Assembly (NCBI RefSeq): GCF_029589435.1
Contig: NZ_JARRAG010000002.1
Span: 4,278,001 to 4,342,000 of the forward strand
Source: Paludisphaera mucosa
Lineage (GTDB): Bacteria; Planctomycetota; Planctomycetia; Isosphaerales; Isosphaeraceae
DNA: 64,000 nt
Direction of reading: 5' to 3'
Shown: piece after piece, positions 43,807-53,604 of the stretch
Numbering within the stretch: position 1 is the first letter of the stretch
How the letters are laid out: each line of letters begins with the position of its first letter
Program-made: the position numbers and the translations under genes
Notes under the pieces: generated by a model
What the model was told of the DNA's origin: nothing
What the model saw: the letters and a program-made list of their open reading frames with translations, nothing else
The model's database searches: none

Positions 43807-44454
43807 GTCGCGATCAGCGACCACCACGGGCGGCAAGACGCCCGGCGGATCGGCAGGAAGCTCAGGTGGGACGAGCGGACGGCGGAATGGATCGAGTCAT
43901 CAGGGCTCGAGTTCGTCCGGCTCGGGTCGTCGGCGCCGCCGCGACGTTCGACCAGGATCGGATCGCGGCCGAGTTTCTCCGCCCCCCCGGCCGGCCGCCG
44001 GCCTCGGCGCGAACCCGCCGCGGAGGCGGCGCGTCCGGAAAGGCCGTGTTGCCGGCCGGCGATCCCGGGGCTAGAATGGAGGCGCACGGTCGATCGTAGT
44101 TCTTGCGTATCGCACGCGTTGCCACCTCTCCTTTCCACACGCGAAGGAGCCCGACGATGTCTCCATCCACCCGCCCTATTGACTCGTCGGGCCCGATTTC
44201 TCCGTTCGAACCTGCAACGGACCGCCCCTGAGCCGAGCGACGCCCTCGCGCGTCTCGACCCCGGGCGGATGATCGTGCGGATCGCCGCGCCTTTCGCGGA
44301 AGCTCCGTTCGAAAATCGGGCCGTCTCCCCTTCGTCCCGCCGCGCGTCGAATCGCGCCGGCGGCCGGCGTCGCTTTTCCTTGCGCGGCGTCGGGCTGAGC
44401 CAAGGGATTCTTTACGCGTAGCCGCTTGCTTAATGATGAGGAACGAGGACGATC
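43807..44454. other. Intergenic region with a remnant of the TerD-like gene end
   Basis: No gene. Bases 43945-44021 repeat the 3' end of the TerD-like gene and its flank. The stretch 44100-44454 leads into the rbfA-like gene, and I see no clear promoter. Confidence 0.5.
43945..44021 (+). repeat. Duplicated fragment of the TerD-like gene 3' end
   Basis: Matches about 39904-39978. The coding end FDQDRIAAEFL is preserved, but its stop codon is changed to CGC, so the frame runs on. Similarity continues past the original stop codon into non-coding flank. Confidence 0.7.
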
Positions 44455-44880
44455 ATGGGACGTCATTTCCCCCTGCGCCGGAGTGAGGATTGGATCCCGG
44501 GCGAGGCGATCGACCGCGAAGGCTCGCGGCTCCCGGGGGCGCGGCGACGCCGCGCCGGCCGGGGCGGCGGGCCCTCGGAGCCGACGAGCCGCAAGGCGAT
44601 GCAGCTCTGCCACCAGGTGGCGGTGACGCTGAGCGAGGTCCTCGCCGATTGCGGCGATCCGCTGCTCCAGAGCCTCCGGGTCCTGAACGTCGAGCCCGCG
44701 CCCGACGCCTCGCGGCTCACCGTCGCCCTGGCGTGCGACGACGCCGGGGCCTTCGGCCGCGTCGAGGACCACCTGTCGCGGGCCTCGGGCCACCTCCGCG
44801 GCGAGATCGCCCAGGCGATCACCCGCAAGCGCGCGCCGGTGCTGATCTATCACATCGCCCCGGTCGAGATCGAGGCCTGA
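44455..44880 (+). CDS. rbfA: Ribosome-binding factor A-like protein
   Basis: 141 residues. After a basic N-terminal extension (RRRRAGRGGG) comes a KH-like RbfA pattern: SRKAMQLCHQVAVTLSEVLA, LQSLRVLNVEPAPDASRLTVAL, then ITRKRAPVLIYHIAPVEIEA in place of the usual LRYTPELRF. RbfA assists 30S maturation. The similarity is partial and the gene is not next to infB or truB as usual, so the call is moderate. ATG 44455 has GAGGAC about 6 bases upstream. A hairpin follows. Confidence 0.6.
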   Translation: MGRHFPLRRSEDWIPGEAIDREGSRLPGARRRRAGRGGGPSEPTSRKAMQLCHQVAVTLSEVLADCGDPLLQSLRVLNVEPAPDASRLTVALACDDAGAFGRVEDHLSRASGHLRGEIAQAITRKRAPVLIYHIAPVEIEA

Positions 44881-44890
44881 AAACGGTCGA

Positions 44891-44920
44891 GGCCGCCGCG
44901 CCTTTCGGCGCGGCGGCCTG
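44891..44920. terminator. Hairpin between convergent rbfA-like and rtcA genes
   Basis: Perfect 13-bp stem (44891-44903 with 44908-44920) with a TTTC loop, ten bases after the rbfA-like stop and 33 before the rtcA stop. Probably serves both genes. Confidence 0.6.
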
Positions 44921-44952
44921 AATCTCGCGACGAATCCCGGACGCGTCGGGCG

Positions 44953-46023
44953 TCAGCCCACGACGACCCGGCCCGGCTGGTCGACGGCCACGGCTTCCTC
45001 GATGGCCACCTCGCGGTCGAGGAACGCGCGGATGGTGCCCGCATTGGTGCGGAGGTGTTCGGTCACGCGCGAGACGGTGTAGACCGAGCGGCCCTCGGCG
45101 AGGGCCAGCGGCAGCAGGATCTGGTCGGCCGAGTGGGGGTCGACCGCGGCGTCGGGGACGCCGAGGAAATCCAGCAGCTCGTCGACGGCCTCGTCGGCGA
45201 CCAGCTCCGCGGGCTTGCCGCGCTCGCCGACGGCGACGAACGTCGCGGGGGCGGAGCCGGCGTGCTCGGCCGTCAAACTGATCGCCGCTCCCTGGCCGGG
45301 GCTGGGCCACGTCGCGGTCTCGATCTCCAGGTCGACGTTCCAGCCCTCCTCGGCGAGGCGGGTCAGGGCCCGGTCGCGCAGGCGTCGGGCGACGTCCTCG
45401 CGGAGGTTGGCGGTCCCGGCGACGCCGCGGATCCGCAGCAGGTCGCCGCGGGTCGTGCGGACCCAGGGCTTGGGCGTACCGGGCTCGATCCAGGCCTCGA
45501 GGCGGCCGCCGCCGCGGGGGTAGAAGCCGGCCGCGGGCGTCGCCAGGGCGACGGCCAGGCCCATGTGCGTCAGGTGCGCCCGCCAGGTCTGCTCGAGGAA
45601 GGGGTAAGGCGGGGCCTTGGGGTTGAACGTCCCGCCGGTCAGGACCACGCGGGCGGCGGTCTCGGCGCGCATGGCCAGCGGCAGGTGCAGGGTCTGGAGC
45701 ACCAGGCCGGTCGAGCCGGCGGTGCCGATGTCGATCGTCAGGTCGCGGGGATCGACCGCGCCGGGGCGGAAGACGACGTCGCGCGAGCCGACCTCGGTGC
45801 CGAGGACCTCGGCGCGGCCGAGCAGGGCGGCGGCCTCGACGGCCATCTTGTGCTGCGGACGCAGGCCCGGCTTGTCGCGGCCGGCGCGGAGCTTCACGAT
45901 CCGGAACGGCTTGCCGGTCAGCAGCGAAAGCGACAGGGCCGTGCGGAGGATCTGCCCGCCCCCCTCGCCGCGCGAGCCGTCGAGGACGACGAGTGATTCC
46001 GACGGGGGCTGGGGAGACGACAC
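44953..46023 (-). CDS. rtcA: RNA 3'-terminal phosphate cyclase
   Basis: About 356 residues from GTG 46023. It converts an RNA 3'-phosphate to a 2',3'-cyclic phosphate using ATP. Key signatures are LDGSRGEGGGQILRTALSLSLLTGKPFRI near the N-terminus, RPQHKMAVEAAALLG, IDIGTAGSTGLVLQTL and the C-terminal HSADQILLPLALAEG with the adenylated His. The frame is open to ATG 46233, but the extra 70 residues lack family features. AGGGA lies upstream of the GTG. No rtcB or rtcR is adjacent. Confidence 0.93.
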   Translation of the reverse strand: MSSPQPPSESLVVLDGSRGEGGGQILRTALSLSLLTGKPFRIVKLRAGRDKPGLRPQHKMAVEAAALLGRAEVLGTEVGSRDVVFRPGAVDPRDLTIDIGTAGSTGLVLQTLHLPLAMRAETAARVVLTGGTFNPKAPPYPFLEQTWRAHLTHMGLAVALATPAAGFYPRGGGRLEAWIEPGTPKPWVRTTRGDLLRIRGVAGTANLREDVARRLRDRALTRLAEEGWNVDLEIETATWPSPGQGAAISLTAEHAGSAPATFVAVGERGKPAELVADEAVDELLDFLGVPDAAVDPHSADQILLPLALAEGRSVYTVSRVTEHLRTNAGTIRAFLDREVAIEEAVAVDQPGRVVVG

Positions 46024-46287
46024 GGCGCGCGATTCCCTGGAGATCCGGGGGCTGGGGGGAGAGGCCCACGACGGCCGCAACGGTCCCGAGGCCGCCTGAT
46101 GCGCCGCATGGCTGGTCCAGCGCTTCCGACACGCCCCGGCGGGGTTCGGTTCGATCTCCGTCGAGGGGCGCTCCCGCCGGTCCCCGGGTCCGATGTCGCC
46201 TTCCATGGTCGCGCTCCTTCGATGCGGGGTCAACGGGACGCCGACCCCGGCGGCCGGATCCGGTGCTTCACGCTCTTGCGGGTCGTC

Positions 46288-47244
46288 CTAGCCGGCGACC
46301 TCGTCCTTGGCCGGGGTGGGCCGGGGGCCGGCGTCGCGGCCGGCGGCCGACTTCGCGGGCTTCTCGTCGATCACGCCGCGCTGGTTGCGCTCGGCCCAGA
46401 TCAGCACCAGCCGCTGGCTGCGCTGGTCGGGATGCTCGCCCGCCGCGGTGAACAGGAAGGCGCCGAGGCTCCGCTCCTGGTCGGGGAGGCAGCCCAGCAC
46501 GACGGCCTGCGTCGGCTCGACGACGAGGGTGGTGGTCAGGTCGCGGAGGGCGTCCTGCTGCTGGCCGTCGGCGATCTTGAACTCCTGCAGCGCGTACGGC
46601 GTGGGCTGCTGGAGGGGCTGGTACGATCGCTGCACGGGCCCGTGGTGGATCTCGGGCGTGAACCGCAGCGAGACCGCGTCGGACTCGTGGTGCTCGGGCG
46701 TGACGCGGTAGAAGCCGCTGGCCATGGCGTAGTCGCGGCCGGTGACGTGGCGGTCGAGGTTCAGCAGCAGGCTCGCCTCGTCGACCCCGTCGCTGAGCGT
46801 GAGCAGCTCCTGAGTCCCCTCGGGGACGAGGAACGTGACCGGCTCGACCTTGTTCGGCGGCGGCGCGTTCATCAGCGCCTCCAGCTCGCGGGGGAGGTCG
46901 CCGGTGATCCGGCCCATGCGGATGCCGTTGGCCTGCAGCGCCAGCCGTTCCTCGGGGGCGACGGCCTGCTCGTCGACGGCCCTCCAGGCGGCCTCGTTGA
47001 CGAGCGGGTCGCGGAAGGGGCGGGTGAGGACCGCCATGCGGAGCGCGCACTTCTTGGGCTCGATGACCTCGCCCTGGCGGCGGCCGATCCGGTCCAGAAG
47101 GTTGTCGGGGCGGATCTGGTCCTTGTGCGGGTTGCAGCCCCAGACGCCGGCCGCCCCCGCGGCCAGAAGGCCGAGAACGGCCCGCCGCGACGCGACGGCC
47201 GAAAACCCCCATTTCGCACGCATGGGGCGGAATCCTTTCCGCAT
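46288..47244 (-). CDS. Lipoprotein of unknown function
   Basis: About 318 residues. The N-terminus has a basic stretch with Arg-Arg, a hydrophobic core and the lipobox LLAAGAAGVWGC, so it should be a lipoprotein. The rest (CALRMAVLTRPFRDPLVNEAAW, LEALMNAPPPNKVEPVTFLVP, VVEPTQAVVLGCLPDQERSLG) is a conserved-looking mixed fold that I do not recognise. It has two plausible starts, ATG 47244 (GGAAGGG upstream) and ATG 47223 (AAAGGA upstream). Function unknown; it faces away from the histidine kinase gene. Confidence 0.78.
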   Translation of the reverse strand: MRKGFRPMRAKWGFSAVASRRAVLGLLAAGAAGVWGCNPHKDQIRPDNLLDRIGRRQGEVIEPKKCALRMAVLTRPFRDPLVNEAAWRAVDEQAVAPEERLALQANGIRMGRITGDLPRELEALMNAPPPNKVEPVTFLVPEGTQELLTLSDGVDEASLLLNLDRHVTGRDYAMASGFYRVTPEHHESDAVSLRFTPEIHHGPVQRSYQPLQQPTPYALQEFKIADGQQQDALRDLTTTLVVEPTQAVVLGCLPDQERSLGAFLFTAAGEHPDQRSQRLVLIWAERNQRGVIDEKPAKSAAGRDAGPRPTPAKDEVAG

Positions 47245-47511
47245 GGCTGACCCTTCCTCCGACCGCATCTTCCCCGCCGACGGGGGCGAGTCTAGGAAGA
47301 GTCGACGACGCCGTCAATTGCAGTCGCCCGCGCCGGGGCCCGGCGTCCACCTCCTGTTCACTTGATCCGGTTGAGATCCGGCCGGTGGGCGGGTATACCT
47401 GTGTCGACGGCCGGGCCCGGTCCGGCCGCCTCCGATCCACGACGCCGTGCTTCAGGATGAACCCCAGGGGTCGCGCGACCAGGTCATGAACCGACACGGA
47501 AGGTCCCTACG

Positions 47512-50500
47512 TTGACGCCCCTCCTCGCGATCCTGTCGTCGCCGGCGGGACACGACGCCGTGGCACGGCCGCTGGGGGTCGCGATCGGCGCGGGCTGCCT
47601 GGCGTCGGCGCTGCTGCTGGGGCGCGAATTGCTCCGGGGGGCCGACGAGTCGCCCCGCCGGTTCTCGCGCGGGATCGTCCGGGGGCTGGCCGCGTTCGCG
47701 GCCCTGGCCGGCGCGGGGGCCCTCGCGACGGCCCTCGGCCTCGACGTGCGGGACGGCCTGCGGCTGACGCTCGGCGCGGGCCAGGCCGTCGCGGCCTGGG
47801 CCGTCGCCGGCGGCCTGGCGGCCCGCGCCTGGCGGGCCCGGGGCGGCTCGGCCCCGGCGGCGGGCGCGGCCGGGGCGGGTACGGCGAGTCCCGCCGCGGA
47901 TCTGGAGTCCCTGCAAGAGGCCCTCGACCGCGCCCGGCGCGACGCGCGATGGCTCCAGCTCTTCGCCAGCCGGACCGAAGAGGGGATGATCGTCACCGAC
48001 GCCCGCCGGCGGATCGAGTGGGTCAACGAGGGCTTCACCCGGATCACCGGCTACGAGCCCGCCGAGGTCGTCGGCCGGATCCCCGGCGCGCTCCTCCAGG
48101 GGCCCGGGTCCGACCCCTCCGTCCGGGCCTTCATGGGCCAGCGCCTGCGCGCCGAGAAGCCGGTCCGGGCCGAGATCCTCAACTACGCCAAGAGCGGCCG
48201 GCCGTACTGGGCGGCGATGGAGATCCAGCCCCTCTTCGACGCCGAAGGCCGGCTCGTCAACTTCCTCTCCGTCCAGACCGACGTCACCGAGCGGAAGCGG
48301 GCCGAACGCCGGCTCGAGGCCGAATACGCCGTGATGCGGATCCTCGGCGACTGCACCCGGCTGGACGAGGCGTCGCCCCACCTGCTGGCGACAATCGGCC
48401 GGACGCTCGACTTCGACGTCGTCGCGTTCTGGACGTGGGACCGCCAGGCCCGCGCGCCCAAGCCGGCCGGCCGGCCCTGGATCTCGGCGCGGCTCGAGGC
48501 CGTCGGCGCCGGCGAGGCCCAGGCCGCGGCCCTCGCCGCCTCGCTCGTGGGCCCGATGGAGCGGGTGTGGACCAGCGGGGCCCCCGCCTGGGTCTCCGAG
48601 ATCGCCCCCGACCGTCCCGACGAGGCCGAGGCCGCCGCCCCGCGGGCCCGCCTCGCCCTCCGCAGCGCCGTCATCGTCCCCGTGGCCGACTCGGAGAAGA
48701 GCGCGTTGATCGGCGTGCTGGTCCTGTTCAGCCGCGAGCCGCTCGCCCGCGACGAGCCCCTGCTGCAGGTCCTGACGACGCTCGGCCGCCAGATCGGGAT
48801 GTTCGCCGAGCGCCGCAAGGCCGTGCGCGAGCAGGTCGAGATCAACGCCCGGCTCAACGCCATGCTCGACGCCTCCACCCAGTCGTCGATCCTGGCGGTC
48901 GACCCCGGCGGCGTGATCACGATCTTCAACACCGGCGCCGAGCGGATGCTGGGCTACGCGGCCGGCGAGATGGTCGGCCGGTCGACGCCCCTGATCCTCC
49001 ACGACCCGGCCGAGGTCGCCGGCCGCGCCGCCGAGCTGGCGGCCGAGTCGGGCCGGCCCGTCCAGGGCTTCGAGGCCCTCGTCGCCCGCGCCCGCCGCGA
49101 CGGCCACGACGTCCGCGAGTGGACCTACATCCGCAAGAACGGCGAGCGGATCGCGGTCCTGCTGGCCGTCACCGCCGTCCGCGACCCCGAGGGGAGCCTC
49201 CGCGGCTTCCTGACGATCGCCACCGACCTCAGCCAGCGGCAGGCCGCCGAGCGTCAGGTCCGCTCCAGCGAGGCCCGGCTCCGCCGGCTGGTCGAGGCCA
49301 ACATCTTCGGCGTGGCCTTCGGCGAGATGACCGGGGCCCTGACCGACGCCAACGACGGCTTCCTCGACATGCTCGGCTACTCGCGCGACGACCTGATCGA
49401 CGGCGGGGTCCACTGGCTCAACCTCGTCGCCGACACGTCCACCCGCTGGGTCCGCCGCTGCCGCGTCCAGCTCGCCAAGCACGGCAGCTGCCCCCCGTTC
49501 GAGATCGTCGTCCGCCGCAAGGACGGCCGCACGCTGCCGATCCTGCTGGGGCTCGCCCGGCTCGACGAGGCGCGGACCGACGCCCGCGCCCCGATCGTCG
49601 CGTTCTGCCTCGACCTGACCGAGCGCAAGGCCCTGGAAGACGAGCTGCGCCGCCACGCCGCCGACCTCGCCGAGGCCGACCACCGCAAGAACCAGTTCAT
49701 CGCCATGCTCGGCCACGAGCTGCGCAACCCCCTGGCGCCGATCCGCAACGCCGTGCGGATCTTGAAGCAGCGCGGCGGCGACGACCCCGACCTCGCCTGG
49801 GCCAGCGACGTGATCGAGCGCCAGGTCGGCCAGCTCTCGCACCTGGTGGGCGACCTGCTGGAGATCGCCCGGGTCAACCGGGGGAAGATCCGGCTGCAGC
49901 TCTCGCCGACGGACGTCGCCGCCGTCGTCTCGGCCGCCGTCGAGACCAGCCGGCCCGAGATCGACGCCCACCGCCACCGCCTGACGATCGCCATCCCGCC
50001 CGCCAAGACGCTCGTCATGGCCGACCCGATCCGCATGGCGCAGGTCCTCTCCAACCTGCTGCACAACGCCGCCAAGTACACCGACGACGGCGGCACGATC
50101 CGGCTGTCGGCGAGCGTCGAGGGCGACCGGGCCGTCTTCCGCGTCCGCGACGACGGCATCGGCATCCCGGCCCCGATGCTCGACCGCGTCTTCGACGTCT
50201 TCACCCAGGTCGACCGCACCCTGGACCGTTCGGAAGGGGGCCTGGGCCTGGGCCTCACGCTGGTCCGCAGCCTGGTCGAGATGCACGAGGGGACCGTCGA
50301 GGCCCGCAGCGAGGGGCTGGGCCTGGGCTCCGAGTTCATCGTCCGCCTGCCGATCTGGATGGGCCAGCCCGCCGCCGAGCCGGACGACGCCGGCGACGCC
50401 GCGGACGTGGCGGGACCGCCCGCCCCCGCGACCGCGTCCACCTCGCCGCGGCGCATCCTGGTGGTCGACGACAACATCGGCTCGGCCCAGAGCCTGGCGA

Positions 50501-50880
50501 TGATCCTCCAGTACGAGGGCCACGAGGTGCAGGTCGCCCACGACGGGCCGACCGCGCTTCAGATCATCTGCTCGCGCGCCTTCGACGTGGTCTTCATGGA
50601 CATCGGCCTGCCCGGCATGGACGGCTACGAGGTCGCCCGCAACCTTCGCGCCCGCGCCGAGCTGGCCGCCTTGCCCCTGGTCGCCGTCACCGGCTACGCC
50701 GAGGACGAGGCCCGCCGCCTCTCCCACGAGGTCGGCTTCGACCACCACCTCGTCAAGCCCGTCGACCCCGACGCCATCCTCGCCGTCGTCGCCTCCCTCG
50801 AGTGGGCCGAAGACGCCCCCGCCGACGCCGTGCCGGGGTCGCTCCGGAACTCGGCCTCGTTCGCGGGCGAGGCCGAATGA
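47512..50880 (+). CDS. Hybrid sensor histidine kinase with PAS and GAF domains
   Basis: 1122 residues. The N-terminal membrane region (about 20-115) is followed by PAS (about 150-268, with DARRRIEWVNEGFTRITGYEP), GAF (about 280-440), two more PAS domains (about 445-570 and 575-705), HisKA with His 735 in MLGHELRNPLAPIRN, and an HATPase (LSNLLHNAAKYTDDGGTI, then DDGIGIP and GGLGLGLTL). A C-terminal receiver has Asp 1030 in VVFMDIGLPGMDG. The start is TTG 47512 with GGAAGG upstream. Phosphate probably passes from His to the internal Asp and on to an unknown partner. No separate regulator gene adjoins it. Confidence 0.93.
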   Translation: MTPLLAILSSPAGHDAVARPLGVAIGAGCLASALLLGRELLRGADESPRRFSRGIVRGLAAFAALAGAGALATALGLDVRDGLRLTLGAGQAVAAWAVAGGLAARAWRARGGSAPAAGAAGAGTASPAADLESLQEALDRARRDARWLQLFASRTEEGMIVTDARRRIEWVNEGFTRITGYEPAEVVGRIPGALLQGPGSDPSVRAFMGQRLRAEKPVRAEILNYAKSGRPYWAAMEIQPLFDAEGRLVNFLSVQTDVTERKRAERRLEAEYAVMRILGDCTRLDEASPHLLATIGRTLDFDVVAFWTWDRQARAPKPAGRPWISARLEAVGAGEAQAAALAASLVGPMERVWTSGAPAWVSEIAPDRPDEAEAAAPRARLALRSAVIVPVADSEKSALIGVLVLFSREPLARDEPLLQVLTTLGRQIGMFAERRKAVREQVEINARLNAMLDASTQSSILAVDPGGVITIFNTGAERMLGYAAGEMVGRSTPLILHDPAEVAGRAAELAAESGRPVQGFEALVARARRDGHDVREWTYIRKNGERIAVLLAVTAVRDPEGSLRGFLTIATDLSQRQAAERQVRSSEARLRRLVEANIFGVAFGEMTGALTDANDGFLDMLGYSRDDLIDGGVHWLNLVADTSTRWVRRCRVQLAKHGSCPPFEIVVRRKDGRTLPILLGLARLDEARTDARAPIVAFCLDLTERKALEDELRRHAADLAEADHRKNQFIAMLGHELRNPLAPIRNAVRILKQRGGDDPDLAWASDVIERQVGQLSHLVGDLLEIARVNRGKIRLQLSPTDVAAVVSAAVETSRPEIDAHRHRLTIAIPPAKTLVMADPIRMAQVLSNLLHNAAKYTDDGGTIRLSASVEGDRAVFRVRDDGIGIPAPMLDRVFDVFTQVDRTLDRSEGGLGLGLTLVRSLVEMHEGTVEARSEGLGLGSEFIVRLPIWMGQPAAEPDDAGDAADVAGPPAPATASTSPRRILVVDDNIGSAQSLAMILQYEGHEVQVAHDGPTALQIICSRAFDVVFMDIGLPGMDGYEVARNLRARAELAALPLVAVTGYAEDEARRLSHEVGFDHHLVKPVDPDAILAVVASLEWAEDAPADAVPGSLRNSASFAGEAE

Positions 50881-51004
50881 GAGGCTGTTCCCAAGGGTCG
50901 GCTGCGTCCCCGGGCGACGGCCTTCCCCCCTCGCGGCGTCGGTCTCCACAGGATTCCGTCGGTGGTGGTGGGACGGGATCCATGCAGATGACGCGCGGCC
51001 TGGA

Positions 51005-51169
51005 TCACGGCAGGACGCGTCGACCGACGGCCGTGTTCAGCCCCATCATGCTGCGACGGTGACGGACCTGGGTGTCGTGGTACTGGCGGACGATCTCGTT
51101 GTATTCCCTCTGGGCGACGGCGAAGTCGACCAGGGCCGCCTCGCCCTCATTGTAGCGCCGGAGCGTCTC
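51005..51169 (-). pseudogene. Outer-membrane efflux (TolC-like) C-terminal remnant
   Basis: The last 55 residues of a TolC/OEP-type protein: LRRYNEGEAALVDFAVAQRE, then YNEIVRQYHDTQVRHRRSM, with the classic YxxGE(A)xLxDxxxAQR pattern. It is fused in frame behind RND sequence (SSFNAMRAQGARRIRDE). The start and middle of the gene are missing. Confidence 0.75.
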
Positions 51170-53562
51170 GTCGCGGATCCGCCGGGCCCCCTGGGCTCGC
51201 ATGGCGTTGAACGAGGAGACCAGCAGCAGGCCGTTCATGACGGCCACGCCGAGGACGGAGATGAACCCGATCGCGGCCGAGATTGTTGAAGTGCGTGCCC
51301 GTGAGGAGGAGCGCCCAGACGCCCCCCAGCGACACCGCGGCGACGTTGGCGAAGATGACGCACGCGTCCAGGAGCGAGCCGAAGGCGAGGTAGAGCAGGA
51401 CCACGATCAGGGCGAAGGCGACGGCGATGACGAGGCCCATCCGCCGCTCGGCCTGCTCCATCTGGCGGAAATCGCCGCTCCACTCGACGCGATACAGCGC
51501 CTCGACCAGCGGGCCGACCCTGGCCTGGGCCTCGGCCACCGCCCCGGCCAGGTCGCGGCCCCGGACGCCGAACTTGACGGCGATCATCCGGTTGCCCTCC
51601 TCGCGGTAGATCATCGAGGCCCCCGGGTGGATGAACGACGCCGCGGGGTCGGGGTCCCCGTGGGAGTCGGTCGGGGTGACGAGGTCGCCCAGGCGCCTCC
51701 AGGGGGCGTCGCCGAAGTCGCTGACCCCGGCGCTCAGCGAGCTCCCCGCGAATGCGGGCATGTCGCCGCTCGTTCCGATCGAGGCGACGCTCCGGCTCGG
51801 TCCGGTCAAGGTCGTACCCTGCGCCGCGGACGCGAGCCCGCCGCTGACCTTGTGGCCGGTGACGTCCACCGGAATGTCGAGGATCGCGGTGTCGCTCTGG
51901 CGGAGCCGCTCGGGCCAGCGGAGCGTCACGTCGAAGGATTTCTCGCCCTCGATCATCTGGGTGAACGGCTTGCCGGCCACGGCCGTCTGGATGACGTCTT
52001 CGACGGCCTGCACGCTCACGTCCCAGAGGGCGCACTTCTCGCGGTCGATGGGGAATTCGAGGTTCGACTGGCCCTTGATCCGGTAGACTCCGACGTCGGT
52101 GAGGCCGCGGACCTCGGAGAGCGTCGCCTCGACGCGGGCGGCCGTCTTCTCCAGCTCGTCGAGGTCGGGGCCGATGATCTTCACCGAGTTCTCCCCCTGC
52201 ACGCCGGAGAGGACCTCCATGACGTTGTCGCGGATCTGCTGCGAGAAGTTCCAGTTCACCCCGATGATGGTCCGCGACAGCTCGGCGCTCCGTTCGGAAA
52301 CCAGCTCCGGCTTGGTCCGCGGGCGCTTCGCGGAGAACCACCGCCTCCAGCCGACCTGCTCCTTGACGGCGGGCCACTCCTCCCCGGGCTTGAGCGGGAC
52401 GAAGAACTCGGCGCTGTAGAAGCTCGTCGGGTCGGTCCCGCCGTCGGGGCCGCCGAGCTGGGCGGCGACCAGTTCCACCTCGGGATATTTCCGCATGATC
52501 GACCGGGCCAGCTTCGCCTTGTCGGACACCTCGCCCAGCGAGATGTTGATCGGGAAGATGCTGCGGATCCACATGTGCCCCTCGTCCAGCTCGGGCCTGA
52601 ACTCGCGCCCCAGCCGCGGCACGGCCCAGCCCGCCGTGGCGACGACCAGGGCGGCGAAGGACGCGAGCGCCAGGCCCCGGTGACGCAGCACGAAGCCGAG
52701 CTGCCAGAGGTAGGCCGCCTTGATCCCGCGGACGAGGAAGTTCTCCCGCGAGGGCTTGAGGCGGCGGAACAGCAGCAGGCAGAGCACCGGCGAGAGCGTG
52801 CCGGCCAGGAAGAAGGCCCCGGCCAGGGCGAAGGCGTAGGTGTCGGCCATCGGGGCGAAGATCTGCCCCTCGGGCCCGGTCATCGTGAAGAGGGGCAGCA
52901 TGGCGCAGACCATCACGATCGTCGAGAAGAGGAGGGGCGGCTGAGGATGACCCGCCCCAGGCGGGTGTGGCTGCCGACGGCCACCCCCTGGGAGCCGACG
53001 TCCTCCCAGGGCTTGCGCGCCCCCCCCCCTCGACGACGTCCTCGACGCGCACCGGGACGTTGTCGGTCGAGGCGACGACGATCCGGCGGATCTCGCGGAT
53101 CCGCGAGCAGATCGGGCTGCCGAGGGCGTCCTTCGGGTTGCTCAGCGTGTAGCGGAAGATCTCGCCGATCGGCGACCGGGGCGAGATCTCGGGGACCGCC
53201 CCCTCGGGCAGCTCGACCGAGCGGAGGCGGTTGATGACCTCCTGGCGGGCCTGGTTGTAGTCGGCGCCGTAGTCGAACTGGTTGTTGACGAACGCCAGGC
53301 CGAAGTGGGCCTTGCTCCGGGAGGCCGTCAGCCCCGGCATCCCCGCCAGCGCGACCTCCAGCGGGATCGTGACCTGCCGTTCGACCTCCTCGGCCGAGGC
53401 CCCGGGGTACATCGCGACCACCTCGACGATCGCGGGGGCGGGGTCGGGGTACGCCTCGACGTTGATGTGGAGGAACGAGTAGCCGCCGACCCCGGCGAGC
53501 GCGACGGCCATGAGGAGCACGAGCAGGGGATTGTCCACCGACCAGTCGAACAGCTTGTGCAC
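51170..53562 (-). pseudogene. RND (CusA/HAE-type) efflux pump, decayed
   Basis: Starts MHKLFDWSVDNPLLVLLMAV at ATG 53562. Early RND sequence (GASAEEVERQVTIPLEVAL, VEAYPDPAPAIVEVV) runs to VPVRVEDVVEGG. A run of ten C residues near 53020 shifts the frame to GSQGVAVGSHTRLGRVILSR. This then joins directly to LLFSTIVMVCAMLPLFTMTGPEGQ, so about 150 residues including the GAVDFGIIVD region are deleted near 52940. The rest runs to TGTHFN, where an extra base near 51280 shifts into ISAAIGFISVLGVAVMNGLLL. The last part is replaced by a TolC tail. No intact pump can be made. Confidence 0.85.
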
Positions 53563-53604
53563 CTATCGGATCGCCCCTCTTCCGGCGGATCACTCGTCCC
53601 CGGA

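Noticed and set aside
47452-50949. Minus-strand frame of 1165 codons opposite the histidine kinase
   Set aside because: Antisense shadow of a gene with clear PAS, HisKA and receiver domains.
47949-51062. Second long plus-strand frame within the histidine kinase gene
   Set aside because: Arg/Pro/Gly-rich shadow in another frame without domains.
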